Source: Pseudanabaena sp. FACHB-1998 (GTDB taxonomy: Bacteria; Cyanobacteriota; Cyanobacteriia; Pseudanabaenales; Pseudanabaenaceae). From it: a DNA stretch of 64,000 nucleotides. The notes beneath the pieces are model-generated. The model saw only the letters and a list, made by a program, of their open reading frames with translations. It did no database searches and was not told the origin of the DNA. The position numbers and the translations under genes are program-made. The number at the start of each line of letters is the position of its first letter. The stretch's first letter is position 1. Below are positions 8,461 to 17,223 of the stretch, one piece after another. The stretch spans positions 186,001 through 250,000 of the forward strand of contig NZ_JACJQA010000027.1 of the NCBI RefSeq assembly GCF_014696355.1, written 5' to 3'.

Positions 8461-9921
8461 ATGCCCCACATAGGTAGCTTAGGAGGTTTTCCAGGTGACT
8501 GGTCATATCAAGGTAATGCAGAACTTTTACTTAAAGATACAGTTCAATTAGTGCCAGTTAGCTTACGTTTCACTTTTAGAGAACAATCTGAAATAGATGT
8601 AGAAATAATTTGGGATAGTTTTTCTAGAGATGAACAAGTGCAGATTGCTTTAAAAATGAATAATGAGAAAACACAACTACTTGTTATTCAAAAAAGTATA
8701 TTGTTAGTAGGATTCTCTATCCCACCATTTAATATCAATAGAACAACAAAATTTAACGTAGTAAAAATCATAACTTATTCTCAATTTTTAGCAAATATAT
8801 TTATTAAAGAAGATACTAAGACTTACATTCAGCTAAAAGCTTATTTGAATGATGGAGTTTCATCAGATGATGAAATTTTTGCTAGGGAATTTGAAAACAC
8901 GCCTCAAATTTATGACAGACGTTACAGTGGTCAAAAAGTTATTCAGCCTTTATATTGCAAATTGAATTCTGGCTATGAAATCAGATGTGGAAAGAAGTAC
9001 ATTACTCATCAAGATCATCAAACTAGTTACTATACAAAAAACATAGAAACCCTATACAAACTTAGTTTTATAGATGTTGTATTGCCACTAAAAATTGAAA
9101 CCATAAGTAATTTAATTAATAATGATCCTCAAAACATAGAAGTGTATTTAGCTAAACATTTAGAGAATATTTTTAATGATGCTTGTGCATTTCTTAGTAT
9201 TGTTTGTGATCGTGAAATTTTGCCAATATACTATGATTACTCAATTCGCAATCACAATAAATATATAGATGGTCGTGTAATTCCTATATGGTCACGGAGA
9301 AAAATTTTACAAGTTAATAAATGTTGGGTTGCTCATGAAACTCACTTAATGGGCAATATCGAGGCTTTTTTTGAATGTTGCCCTATTAGCAAGCAGCTTA
9401 GCAGAGGGATACAGCATTTAAGACTAACAGTATACGAATCTTCAACTGAACTGAAATTAATGGCATCATGTTCTGCAATAGAGTATTTTTACTCTTTTTG
9501 GTTTCTTGAGATGAATGGAATCTCAAAGTTAATAAATATAGATCCAACACGATTTAAAAATCTTAAAAATTTTAAACTTAATCACGATAGAACTCCTCCT
9601 CTTTCAACAGTTATTCGGCATATTGCAGATGATTTAAGTATTGACTGGAATAAATACATGAAAAAGCTGGGTAAACCTGAGTTTTTAGAAGTTAGAAATG
9701 AGCTTTTGCACGGCAGTTTTACTTCAGATGATATAGCTATATTTCAAGCAGAAGAAAAAGCACAAAAATTAGGGACAGAAATCTTGTTTGCAATCATGAA
9801 AAGGATCTCTAAATCAAATAATTCTAATCTTTACGAAACATTGCCTGTTCGTACACCAGAAGAAAATTTTTACTCGTTATCAGATGGTTGGCTTGAAGTT
9901 AAAAACATATTGGATAATTAA
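8461..9921 (+). CDS. HEPN-motif protein of unknown function
   Basis: I do not recognise this 486-residue protein as a named family. It is distinctly AT-rich in codons compared with its neighbours, which points to transfer. The N-terminal two thirds looks like a mixed beta-rich domain without clear motifs. The C-terminal third is helical and holds EVRNELLHGSF near residue 410, a match to the RX4-6H signature of HEPN domains (here Arg, four residues, His), which often act as RNases or in host defence. The overall plan, a large N-terminal region plus a C-terminal HEPN, recalls ApeA-like and other abortive-infection proteins. There is no signal peptide or membrane segment. It sits between an antitoxin-like gene and a YefM/YoeB pair. 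Confidence 0.55.
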   Translation: MPHIGSLGGFPGDWSYQGNAELLLKDTVQLVPVSLRFTFREQSEIDVEIIWDSFSRDEQVQIALKMNNEKTQLLVIQKSILLVGFSIPPFNINRTTKFNVVKIITYSQFLANIFIKEDTKTYIQLKAYLNDGVSSDDEIFAREFENTPQIYDRRYSGQKVIQPLYCKLNSGYEIRCGKKYITHQDHQTSYYTKNIETLYKLSFIDVVLPLKIETISNLINNDPQNIEVYLAKHLENIFNDACAFLSIVCDREILPIYYDYSIRNHNKYIDGRVIPIWSRRKILQVNKCWVAHETHLMGNIEAFFECCPISKQLSRGIQHLRLTVYESSTELKLMASCSAIEYFYSFWFLEMNGISKLINIDPTRFKNLKNFKLNHDRTPPLSTVIRHIADDLSIDWNKYMKKLGKPEFLEVRNELLHGSFTSDDIAIFQAEEKAQKLGTEILFAIMKRISKSNNSNLYETLPVRTPEENFYSLSDGWLEVKNILDN

Positions 9922-9944
9922 GAAGTAAGTATACGGAGGATAAA

Positions 9945-10199
9945 ATGGACGCAATGACTACTCAGCAAGCAAGTCATGACTTAGATGGTTTGATCGATCG
10001 CGTGATTGATGATGTGCAACCAACAATTATTTGTAATGACAAAGGCAACAAGGCTATTTTAATTTCGCTAGATGAATTTTCATCATGGCAAGAAACCTTA
10101 TATTTACTATCAAATCCCGTTAATGCCAAGCGTCTTCTCGGCTCAATTCAATCAGCGAAAGCAGGAAAAGTAACTGAAAGGACGTTAATTGAAGGATGA
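9945..10199 (+). CDS. yefM: YefM/Phd-type antitoxin
   Basis: This 84-residue protein resembles YefM/Phd antitoxins: an N-terminal DNA-binding part with the ASHDLDGLIDRVIDD segment, the NKAILISLDEFSSWQETLYL core, and a C-terminal tail that would wrap the toxin. A GGAGGA-like ribosome site (ACGGAGGATAAA) precedes the ATG. Its stop overlaps the start of the toxin gene by four bases (ATGA), the usual coupling. YefM neutralises YoeB and represses the operon. Confidence 0.88.
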   Translation: MDAMTTQQASHDLDGLIDRVIDDVQPTIICNDKGNKAILISLDEFSSWQETLYLLSNPVNAKRLLGSIQSAKAGKVTERTLIEG

Positions 10200-10456
10200 A
10201 GCTCACATTTACAGAAGAAGCTTGGGACGATTATTTATGGTTTCAGGAAACTGATAAAAAGCTCTTAAAAAGAATCAACACTCTGATTAAAGAAATTTTG
10301 CGGACTCCCCTTGAAGGTATTGGTAAGCCAGAACCATTAAAAGCTAATCTATCTGGCTATTGGTCGAGACGCATCAACACCGAACACCGACTGGTTTATG
10401 AGGTATCATAGGACAGTATAGTTATTGTGGGTTGTCGATTTCATTACAAAGATTAG
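10196..10456 (+). pseudogene. yoeB: YoeB-type toxin interrupted by an amber stop
   Basis: YoeB is a ribosome-dependent mRNA endonuclease. The frame encodes a close match to YoeB from its start (WDDYLWFQETDKK) to EHRLVYEVS, then hits TAG at 10409-10411. The same frame continues after the TAG with DSIVIVGCRFHYKD and stops at 10454-10456. The segment CRFHY corresponds to the catalytic His83-Tyr84 end of Escherichia coli YoeB. One in-frame nonsense codon therefore removes the catalytic tail, giving 71 residues where 85 would be read through. Arg of the EHRLVY motif is kept. Most likely this is an inactivated toxin with an intact antitoxin; stop suppression or a base error are alternatives. Confidence 0.85.
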
Positions 10457-10518
10457 ACCTTTTCGGGGGTATCGTTTATTAACGACTCAACTCATCAGAA
10501 TTCTAACTATCGAAATCT

Positions 10519-11283
10519 ATGTCGATCGCCCCAATCCTTAAAGCTGAAAACATCTCGAAATCCTTTGGCGGTATTCATGCCGTGAGTAATGCCCGCATTG
10601 AAGTACCAGCAGGCAGCATCACAGGATTAATTGGACCCAATGGGGCAGGAAAAACCACATTTTTTGGATTGTTATCTAACTTCCTCAAGCCCGATCGCGG
10701 TACTGTGCAATTTAATGGAATACCGATTCAAGGAAAGCCACCCCATGCGATCGCCCAGTTAGGGATGATTCGCACTTTTCAAGTACCGCGAGTACTGTCG
10801 CGCCTATCGGTGCTAGAAAATATGTTGCTAGCCGCACAGGGACAAATTGGCGAAAAGTTTTGGAATACTTGGTTTTTAGGTCAAAAAATTGCTGTTCAGG
10901 AACGAGAAAACCGCGAAAAGGCGAGGCATATTCTCGACTCAGTGGGTTTATTGCGGATGGCGGATGACTATGCAGGTTGTTTGTCGGGGGGGCAGCGCAA
11001 ATTATTAGAGATTGGGCGGGCCTTAATGACCGATCCTAAATTAATTTTGCTCGATGAACCTGCGGCGGGAGTCAATCCTGCCTTGATTGAAGAAATTTGT
11101 AGCCTCATCCATAAGTTAAATCGAGAGGGCTTGAGCTTTTTGATTATCGAACACAATATGGATGTGATTATGTCCCTATGCGATCGGGTATGGGTTTTAG
11201 CTGAAGGGCATAATCTGGCGGATGGGTCACCTGCGGAGGTGCAAGCCGACCCTAAAGTGTTGGAAGCTTACTTAGGTTCCTAG
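10519..11283 (+). CDS. livG: branched-chain/neutral amino-acid ABC transporter ATPase
   Basis: This 254-residue ATPase belongs to the LivG type (NatA in cyanobacteria), which energises import of branched-chain or neutral amino acids. Walker A is GPNGAGKTT (about 38-46), the Q-loop region is FQVPRVLSRLSVLEN, the signature is LSGGQRKLLEIGRAL, Walker B is LILLDEPAAGVNP, and the H-loop is IIEHNMDV. The AGVNP sequence after Walker B is characteristic of the LivG/LptB branch. No permease or binding-protein genes are adjacent, so the substrate is inferred from family only. Confidence 0.88.
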   Translation: MSIAPILKAENISKSFGGIHAVSNARIEVPAGSITGLIGPNGAGKTTFFGLLSNFLKPDRGTVQFNGIPIQGKPPHAIAQLGMIRTFQVPRVLSRLSVLENMLLAAQGQIGEKFWNTWFLGQKIAVQERENREKARHILDSVGLLRMADDYAGCLSGGQRKLLEIGRALMTDPKLILLDEPAAGVNPALIEEICSLIHKLNREGLSFLIIEHNMDVIMSLCDRVWVLAEGHNLADGSPAEVQADPKVLEAYLGS

Positions 11284-11433
11284 AGGATCAAACTTTTTGG
11301 GTTACAGCAAAGCCTTAACCAAAAAAATAAATCGCAAAACCCTTAAAATATCTATATAGCAACCCTAAATAGTTTGAGAAATTGCACCCAAAAGACTGCC
11401 ATCTCTTAAGCTATTTAATTTCAAACGAGAACA

Positions 11434-12171
11434 ATGACCTTACAAACTGACATCGATAACGCCGCCTCCCAACTCAGGGGCAAAACCCCTCAAGAAGTTT
11501 TGACATGGGCGCTCGGCAACTATGACAAGATCTCGCTAGCCTCTAGTTTTGGCGCAGAAGACGTGACTCTAATCGACATGATGGCTAAAATTAAGCCTGA
11601 TGCACAGGTATTTACCCTCGATACGGGTCGATTAAATACCGAAACCTATGACGTAATTGCCAAGGTACAACAAAAATATCCCCAACTTCAGTTGCGAATC
11701 ATGTTTCCACAGGCTGAGGCAGTGGAACAGATGGTCAGCAGCAAGGGCATCAACTTGTTTTATGACAGTGTAGAAAATCGCAAGCAATGTTGTTATATCC
11801 GTAAGGTGGAACCCCTTGGTCGAGCTACACAGGGGCTAGATGCTTGGATTACGGGACTAAGACGCGATCAAACTGCTAATCGCTCCACGATGGAGACCGT
11901 TGAGCTAGATGGCGATCGCCAGATTGCCAAGATTAATCCTTTGATTGATTGGAGCTACGATCAAGTTTGGGCTTACATTCGTGAAAATGATGTGCCTTAC
12001 AATGCGCTGCACGATCGCAATTTCCCTAGTATTGGCTGTGCGCCTTGTACTAGAGCCGTCGAAGCGGGAGAAGATCTCCGTGCGGGGCGTTGGTGGTGGG
12101 AAATGAGCAATCAAGAATGTGGACTGCACGTTACCAGCGATGGAAAGTTAGTTCGCGCGAAAGAAGCTTAA
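11434..12171 (+). CDS. cysH: APS/PAPS reductase with [4Fe-4S] motif
   Basis: CysH reduces adenylylsulfate or its 3'-phospho form to sulfite, with thioredoxin as reductant, in assimilatory sulfate reduction. The 245-residue protein shows the PP-loop-like SSFGAEDV, the LDTGRLNTETY segment, and the Cys pairs KQCCYIRK (about residues 119-120) and IGCAPCTR (about 201-204), which bind a [4Fe-4S] cluster. The redox Cys is in the C-terminal ECGLH. The cluster motif favours APS as substrate, although cyanobacterial members vary. A perfect hairpin follows the stop directly. Confidence 0.93.
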   Translation: MTLQTDIDNAASQLRGKTPQEVLTWALGNYDKISLASSFGAEDVTLIDMMAKIKPDAQVFTLDTGRLNTETYDVIAKVQQKYPQLQLRIMFPQAEAVEQMVSSKGINLFYDSVENRKQCCYIRKVEPLGRATQGLDAWITGLRRDQTANRSTMETVELDGDRQIAKINPLIDWSYDQVWAYIRENDVPYNALHDRNFPSIGCAPCTRAVEAGEDLRAGRWWWEMSNQECGLHVTSDGKLVRAKEA

Positions 12172-12209
12172 ACAATAAAGGCTCGCTTTGCGAGCCTTTA
12201 TTGTTTAAG
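12167..12209 (+). terminator. perfect 20-bp palindrome with TTT loop
   Basis: The left arm starts inside the last codons of cysH and includes its TAA stop. The centre is CGC-TTT-GCG. It is a likely intrinsic terminator. Confidence 0.65.
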
Positions 12210-12236
12210 TCCCACTAAAAGAATAGGTGCTATAAA

Positions 12237-12287
12237 GTGAATAAGTTAGTGGTGTGCGGCGAAGCCGCACACCACTAACTTATTCAC
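12237..12287. repeat. perfect 24-bp palindrome with GAA loop
   Basis: It lies 19 bases upstream of the alpha/beta hydrolase start, so it is not at a gene end. The centre is GGC-GAA-GCC. Confidence 0.65.
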
Positions 12288-12305
12288 TGGAAAAAGAGTT
12301 GAGCT

Positions 12306-13184
12306 ATGGGAATGCAATATCGCGACTGGTATTTTCGAGGGTGGCGATCGCATTATGGGTTTTATCGAGCTAGAAATCCGCAACCAGATAAGCCACCAAT
12401 TTTATTAATTCATGGATTTGGAGCCGCCATTGATCATTGGCGCAGCAATATTCCTGCTCTAGCCGAAAATCATACGGTGTATGCCATTGATCTCTTGGGG
12501 TTTGGTAACTCTGAGAAGCCGCCGACTAATTATTCGGTTTATCTATGGGTTGAGCAAGTTTTGCAATTTTGGCGCAAATTTATTCAAGTGCCGATGGTAA
12601 TTATTGGAAACTCGATTGGTTCATTAGTGGCTGCGATCGCCGCCAGCCATCATCCTGAAATCGCTTCTGGGGTAGTTGCGATCAGCCTGCCTGACATCGA
12701 AGCTTTTAATGCGATGGTTCCTAAAGCCTTGCAACCGATCGAACGCACAGTTAAAGCGATCGTCTCCGCCGTGCTGATCAAGCCGCTATTTCATCTAGTC
12801 CGCCAACCCTTCTCGATTCGCTTTGTCCTGAGAGGGATTGTCTATTGCGATCGCCGCCGAGTTGATCAGGAGTTAGTCGAAATCATCGCCAAACCAGCCC
12901 GCGATCGCCAAGCTGCTGAAGCCTTTCGGCAATTAAATCGCAGTCTCAATCACCCCAATTATTCCCCTAGCCTGACCCAAGCCCTTACCCAGCTACAAGT
13001 ACCGCTATTAATTTTATGGGGCAGTCGCGATCGGCTAATTCCCCCCTCAGAGGGCAAGCGCCTAGTCCAATATGCTCCCGATGCAAGCTTAGTTTATTTA
13101 GAAAATATGGGGCATTGCGCCCATGATGACAATCCTGAACGAGTTAACTATGAAATTTTAGACTGGCTAAAGGTTTCACTATAG
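12306..13184 (+). CDS. alpha/beta hydrolase
   Basis: This 292-residue predicted serine hydrolase has an oxyanion region HGFGAAIDHW, nucleophile elbow GNSIGS (Ser near 102), an acid in WGSRDRLIPPS (Asp near 241) and catalytic His in MGHCAHDD (near 269). The fold is of the epoxide-hydrolase/haloperoxidase type. Cyanobacteria have several such paralogues, some related to plant pheophytinase-like enzymes, but nothing here fixes the substrate. There is no signal peptide. Confidence 0.85.
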   Translation: MGMQYRDWYFRGWRSHYGFYRARNPQPDKPPILLIHGFGAAIDHWRSNIPALAENHTVYAIDLLGFGNSEKPPTNYSVYLWVEQVLQFWRKFIQVPMVIIGNSIGSLVAAIAASHHPEIASGVVAISLPDIEAFNAMVPKALQPIERTVKAIVSAVLIKPLFHLVRQPFSIRFVLRGIVYCDRRRVDQELVEIIAKPARDRQAAEAFRQLNRSLNHPNYSPSLTQALTQLQVPLLILWGSRDRLIPPSEGKRLVQYAPDASLVYLENMGHCAHDDNPERVNYEILDWLKVSL

Positions 13185-13370
13185 AAAGGGGCTTCAGCAT
13201 CAAAAATTAAATTCCAAAATCCCCGACAAAGTGGCGGCGATTTGCTTCGCCCCTTTTTCGGATATTTTAGGGAAAATCCTTTTTTAATGAAATCTTCAGA
13301 TAACATAGAAGTCATGGGAAAAGTCTGAGACATAACAACTAAGGTTAACCTTGTCACAGGTCGTTTTAAG

Positions 13371-14384
13371 ATGCACCAAATAGTCATATCTAAAGCCTAT
13401 CAAACCCTAGATAAGCTATTGCAAAGAATAATCAGCACTCCTTCAGATGTGGCTCTATTCATTAGCAATCTTGAAATTATCGAGCAGAAAGTTCTATATC
13501 CACGCTATCAGGAGTTTTTGCGAGAATATCGCCCCTTTATCAATCATTTACTTCCCGAAGAATCAAAAATCGTCCAAGATCTCCAGAACTTTGGTCTATC
13601 TATTACCAATCTTGATGATTTAGCTCTTCCCTCAAGCGATCGCTTTTTTGAGGCGGCTCAAAATATTTCCCAAGAGTTAAAACACAACTCACAATTGCCA
13701 AGGGATCAGGGCAAGCATACCCTTAACGCCAACGCTGAACAGATTATGCGCTATCCCGAACTATTTCTGTGGGGCGCAGAGGCGAAGCTGTTACGCATTA
13801 TCGAAAACTATCTGCAATTACCTGTCGCCTACGATGGGCTTTCCTACTACTACAGCCCCGCCGATGGCAAAGAAGCGGGTCCCCGTAAATGGCATCGAGA
13901 TAAAGAAGATTGGCAGATGATTAAGATTGGGGTTTACATCAATGATGTCAGTGAGGAGGGGGGACCATTTCAATGTGTTACCCCATCGGCAAATAAGATC
14001 CTTTGCCAAAAATTAAGCGCTCAACATATCCGTAAATATAAAACCGCTTATCATCACGAAGTTCAGGCGTTACTGCCAGAGGAGATGCAGCATAACTGGC
14101 ATCAAAGCTGTGTAGGAAAAGCGGGAACTGTAATTTTTGTGGATACAGCGAAATATTACCATCGCGGAAAACCACCTCTTAAATTTGGGCGATCGGCGAT
14201 CTTTTTTGGTTATTGTAGCCGCCAACCGAGGCATCCTTTTTTTTGTGGCAGGTCGCCTTTATCCCGTGCCGAATTGCGATATATGGCAAGCCTCCTGCCC
14301 GAAGAAGTACGCGACTCTGTGACTTGGCGCGATCGCCTCACAGGCTTAGCCAAGTACATCCCCAAAAATCGCCTCAAAGTATAA
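13371..14384 (+). CDS. phytanoyl-CoA dioxygenase-like Fe(II)/2-oxoglutarate enzyme
   Basis: This 337-residue protein has a PhyH-like jelly-roll core. The iron-binding pair is WHRDKEDW (His near 174, Asp near 176), the distal His is in KYYHRGKPP (near 264), and an Arg a few residues later (FGRSAIFF) would hold 2-oxoglutarate. The N-terminal 130 residues are helical and without motifs. PhyH-like proteins hydroxylate lipids or secondary metabolites; the substrate here is unknown. The 3' end of the gene lies inside a palindrome (14375-14423). Confidence 0.75.
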   Translation: MHQIVISKAYQTLDKLLQRIISTPSDVALFISNLEIIEQKVLYPRYQEFLREYRPFINHLLPEESKIVQDLQNFGLSITNLDDLALPSSDRFFEAAQNISQELKHNSQLPRDQGKHTLNANAEQIMRYPELFLWGAEAKLLRIIENYLQLPVAYDGLSYYYSPADGKEAGPRKWHRDKEDWQMIKIGVYINDVSEEGGPFQCVTPSANKILCQKLSAQHIRKYKTAYHHEVQALLPEEMQHNWHQSCVGKAGTVIFVDTAKYYHRGKPPLKFGRSAIFFGYCSRQPRHPFFCGRSPLSRAELRYMASLLPEEVRDSVTWRDRLTGLAKYIPKNRLKV

Positions 14385-14423
14385 AGTGGCGTGTGGCTTT
14401 GCCGCGCACCACTTTATACTTTG
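14375..14423 (+). terminator. 23-bp near-perfect palindrome with TTT loop
   Basis: The left arm contains the last codons and stop of the PhyH-like gene. The centre is GGC-TTT-GCC, with mismatches only next to the loop. Confidence 0.6.
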
Positions 14424-14425
14424 AA

Positions 14426-14458
14426 ACTAAAGAGAGTTGCGCCGCAACTCTCTTTAGT
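14426..14458 (-). terminator. 15-bp palindrome at the fabH end
   Basis: Perfect arms (ACTAAAGAGAGTTGC and complement) surround GCC, ten bases beyond the fabH stop. It is a likely terminator for the minus strand. Confidence 0.55.
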
Positions 14459-14468
14459 AATTTGGGGA

Positions 14469-15446
14469 TTACCCCCAACGGAATACCGCAGAACCCCAAC
14501 TGAGTCCCGCGCCAAAACCCGCGATCGCAATCAGGTGATCCTTTTGAATTTTGTCCGCCTCGACCCACTCATTCAAAGCGATCGGAATGGAGGCGGCGGA
14601 AGTATTGCCATACTTGCCCATATTGCTAACCGCCTTCGCAGGATCAATGCCAAATCGATTTACTACCGCATCAATAATGCGTTGATTCGCTTGGTGCAAG
14701 ATTAGCCAATCCAAATCATGGACTTCTAAATTAGCGTAGTGCAGCGACTTTTCGATGACTTCAGGCACTTGTCGCACCGCAAAGCGATATACTTCCTGAC
14801 CATTCATCGTAATCGAGTCAAAAGTACTGCGCCCCAAATAATTAATATTGAGCAAATCATTGCCCTTGCCATCGCTCCGCATCTCGAAGCCGAGCAAATT
14901 ATTCTGCTCAGGAGTAGTTCCTTGCAAAACCACCGCACCAGCGCCATCCCCAAACAAAATACAGGTGCGGCGATCTTGCCAGTCCACCCAACGCGAAAGC
15001 ACATCTGCACCAATGAGCAGGACATTTTTAAAAACGCCTGTCCGAATATATTGGGAGGCAGTAACTAAGCCAAATACAAATCCTGAGCAAGCGGCAACTA
15101 AGTCAAAGGCAACTGCTCTCTCTGCACCCAAGATTTTTTGGACACGACCTGCTGTGCCAAAGAGGTCGTCACTTGTAGATGTAGACAAAATAATTAGGTC
15201 GATGTCGTGAGGGTTCAGCCCTGCGGCAGCGATCGCCTTCTGCCCTGCCTTTGCCGCTAAATTCGCTACTGAGTCATTCTCTCCATCCGCAATATGACGC
15301 TCTCTGATACCTGTACGGGAGGCGATCCACTCGTCATTGGTGTCCACCATTTGCGCGAGGTCTTGATTGGTGAGTACGCGATCGGGGACGGCGGAACCGC
15401 TACCTAAAAATCGCACCCCAAGAAGAGAAGAGTCAGTATTAATCAT
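14469..15446 (-). CDS. fabH: 3-oxoacyl-ACP synthase III (KAS III)
   Basis: FabH starts fatty-acid synthesis by condensing acetyl-CoA with malonyl-ACP. The 325-residue protein shows the active Cys in VAACSGF (residue 120), His in LHQANQRII and Asn in NTSAASIP, the Cys-His-Asn triad. I start it at 15446 (MINTDSSLLGVRFLGSG), which matches family starts. The frame continues upstream to 15539, but that part runs into a palindrome and has no homology. It lies downstream of plsX on the same strand, a common lipid gene pairing. Confidence 0.94.
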   Translation of the reverse strand: MINTDSSLLGVRFLGSGSAVPDRVLTNQDLAQMVDTNDEWIASRTGIRERHIADGENDSVANLAAKAGQKAIAAAGLNPHDIDLIILSTSTSDDLFGTAGRVQKILGAERAVAFDLVAACSGFVFGLVTASQYIRTGVFKNVLLIGADVLSRWVDWQDRRTCILFGDGAGAVVLQGTTPEQNNLLGFEMRSDGKGNDLLNINYLGRSTFDSITMNGQEVYRFAVRQVPEVIEKSLHYANLEVHDLDWLILHQANQRIIDAVVNRFGIDPAKAVSNMGKYGNTSAASIPIALNEWVEADKIQKDHLIAIAGFGAGLSWGSAVFRWG

Positions 15447-15527
15447 GGTCTGTGGTTGATCGATTAGTGATCTGAATGGCTGGATAGAAGAAGGGAAAGA
15501 ACTTTTACAGCGTTCTAGGCTCAAACC

Positions 15528-15580
15528 CGAATGAATCATCTAAGAATTTTGCTTTGCAAAATTCTTAGATGATTCATTCG
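15528..15580. repeat. perfect 25-bp palindrome with TTT loop between plsX and fabH
   Basis: The centre is TGC-TTT-GCA. It begins eight bases after the plsX stop and lies inside the presumed plsX-fabH transcript, so it may attenuate fabH. Confidence 0.65.
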
Positions 15581-15587
15581 GAAGCTG

Positions 15588-16631
15588 CTAGGTGGGGGGA
15601 TCGTCAGGGGTGTCATCGGCGGGAACCGATACTTTAGGTTTGATTTGACCACGAATGCGTTCTAGCACTTCATTTTCGACAGCATCCTTAGCAACTCGAA
15701 TCGCATTGCGAATACTCACCGCATTAGAACTTCCATGACTAATGACGCATACCCCAGCCACACCTAGCAACAAAGCGCCGCCATATTCATCGGCATCGAT
15801 CCGTTGTTTGACCTTTTTCAGATTTGGTTTTAAAAGTAAAGCTCCGAGCTTGCCGCGCCAACCCTTGGGCAGTTCTTCTTTGAGGATTTGCATCACCGCA
15901 TTACCAACACCCTCGGCAAATTTCAGGACAATATTTCCCGCAAATCCATCACAGACGATGACATCAAACTGACCCTTGAGAATGTCCCGCCCTTCGGCAT
16001 TACCTGCAAATAAAATTTGCTGATTTTCTTGCAAGGCTTGGTGAACACGAATCGCTAATTCGTTACCTTTACAGGCTTCTTCGCCGATGTTGAGTAGCCC
16101 GACTTTCGGCTCTTGGATACCGATCGCATATTTGCTGTACAGCGATCCCATAATTGCAAACTGCTCTAAAAACTTGGGGCGACAGTCTACATTTGCGCCC
16201 ACATCTAATAGCAATACTGGCTTGTGGGGAACCTGTGTGGGGAATAATGCGCCGATCGCAGGTCGATCTACCCCCGGCAAGCGTCCTAGTCGCAACAAAG
16301 CCGCCGCCATCGCGGCTCCTGAATGTCCTGCCGAAACTACAGCATCCGCTTGCTTGCGCTTAACTAAATTCATGGCAACAGCGATCGAGGAGTTGGGCTT
16401 GCGGCGCAGCCCTTCGAGGGGTTCATCATCCATTTCGATGATGCCTTCTGATGGCACGATCTGGAGGCGATCGCTTTCTTGATAGTTATGTTGCTTGAGG
16501 TAGTTCGCGAGAATATCGCGATCGCCAACTAGCGCTATATCTACACCTAATTGTGTCTGAGCTAATACTGCTCCTTCAACCACTTCGCGTGGGGCAAAGT
16601 CCCCACCCATCGCATCTACGGCAATTCTCAC
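15588..16631 (-). CDS. plsX: phosphate acyltransferase PlsX
   Basis: PlsX converts acyl-ACP to acyl-phosphate for PlsY in phospholipid synthesis. The 347-residue protein starts with the family hallmark MRIAVDAMGGDFAPREVVEG and contains VSAGHSGAAMAAAL, LLLDVGANVDCRP, GLLNIGEEACKGNEL and VCDGFAGNIVLKFAEG. The length matches the family. The C-terminal tail is Pro/Asp-rich. fabH follows on the same strand. Confidence 0.96.
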   Translation of the reverse strand: MRIAVDAMGGDFAPREVVEGAVLAQTQLGVDIALVGDRDILANYLKQHNYQESDRLQIVPSEGIIEMDDEPLEGLRRKPNSSIAVAMNLVKRKQADAVVSAGHSGAAMAAALLRLGRLPGVDRPAIGALFPTQVPHKPVLLLDVGANVDCRPKFLEQFAIMGSLYSKYAIGIQEPKVGLLNIGEEACKGNELAIRVHQALQENQQILFAGNAEGRDILKGQFDVIVCDGFAGNIVLKFAEGVGNAVMQILKEELPKGWRGKLGALLLKPNLKKVKQRIDADEYGGALLLGVAGVCVISHGSSNAVSIRNAIRVAKDAVENEVLERIRGQIKPKVSVPADDTPDDPPT

Positions 16632-16782
16632 TATTTGCGATCCTATCTAAACTTTTATGACTAAAACCGTAAAGTAATGTATTTAAACCTTGAAAAATTT
16701 TAACAGTTTGTGAGTAGCCTCACTTATCAGGATTGCTCAAAATATTTGAAACCAGATGCAGTCTGGCGATCGCAAGGGGATG

Positions 16783-16821
16783 ATCATAGAAAGGCGGCGC
16801 TATGCGCCGCCTTTCTATGAT
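16783..16821 (-). terminator. perfect 18-bp palindrome with TAT loop
   Basis: Arms containing AAAGGCGGCGC flank TAT (centre CGC-TAT-GCG) ten bases past the stop of the SUI1-like gene. Confidence 0.6.
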
Positions 16822-16830
16822 GGGAAGTTA

Positions 16831-17178
16831 TTAGGGACGCGCCGCCCCACTGATTTTGGCTTTGTAGCCTAAGCCGATTAGAATTTGCAAAATCTTTTGG
16901 GTGCAATCGCCTTGGATTTCGATCGCTTGATCTTTTGCCGTCCCCCCAGTACCGCATTGATTTTTTAATTGCTTGGTGAGTTTGGCTAAATTTTCGGACG
17001 TAGTTTGAAAGCCTGTAACTTCAGTGACGGTTTTGCCGCCACGACCGCGACGGGTGGCTTGGATGCGAATATTTTGTTGTTGCGGCGGCAAATCTACCTG
17101 ATTTTGGTCGGTATCATCTTCTTCTGGTGCGCCGAATTCTCGATAAACTACACGATTTTTAGTCATAGCTTTTTTCAT
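16831..17178 (-). CDS. yciH: SUI1/YciH-family translation factor
   Basis: This 115-residue protein belongs to the bacterial eIF1-like (YciH) family, thought to influence start-codon fidelity. The second half shows the SUI1 core: RRGRGGKTVTEVTGFQ, LKNQCGTGGTAKDQAIEIQG and QKILQILIGLGYKAKISG. The N-terminus is short and charged, as usual. Perfect palindromes bracket the gene on both sides. Confidence 0.9.
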   Translation of the reverse strand: MKKAMTKNRVVYREFGAPEEDDTDQNQVDLPPQQQNIRIQATRRGRGGKTVTEVTGFQTTSENLAKLTKQLKNQCGTGGTAKDQAIEIQGDCTQKILQILIGLGYKAKISGAARP

Positions 17179-17179
17179 A

Positions 17180-17223
17180 AATCATAGCCAAAAAATGGCT
17201 TAAGCCATTTTTTGGCTATGATT
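17180..17223 (-). terminator. perfect 22-bp palindrome with no clear spacer
   Basis: The sequence is symmetrical through ATGGCTTAAGCCAT and overlaps the final codons of the coiled-coil protein gene on its right side. Confidence 0.6.

Noticed and set aside
10409-10456. A frameshift in yoeB
   Set aside because: The downstream CRFHY segment is in the same frame, so the cause is a nonsense codon and not a shift.
15447-15539. Upstream extension of the fabH frame
   Set aside because: It reads through a perfect palindrome and has no similarity to FabH; the start at 15446 matches the family.
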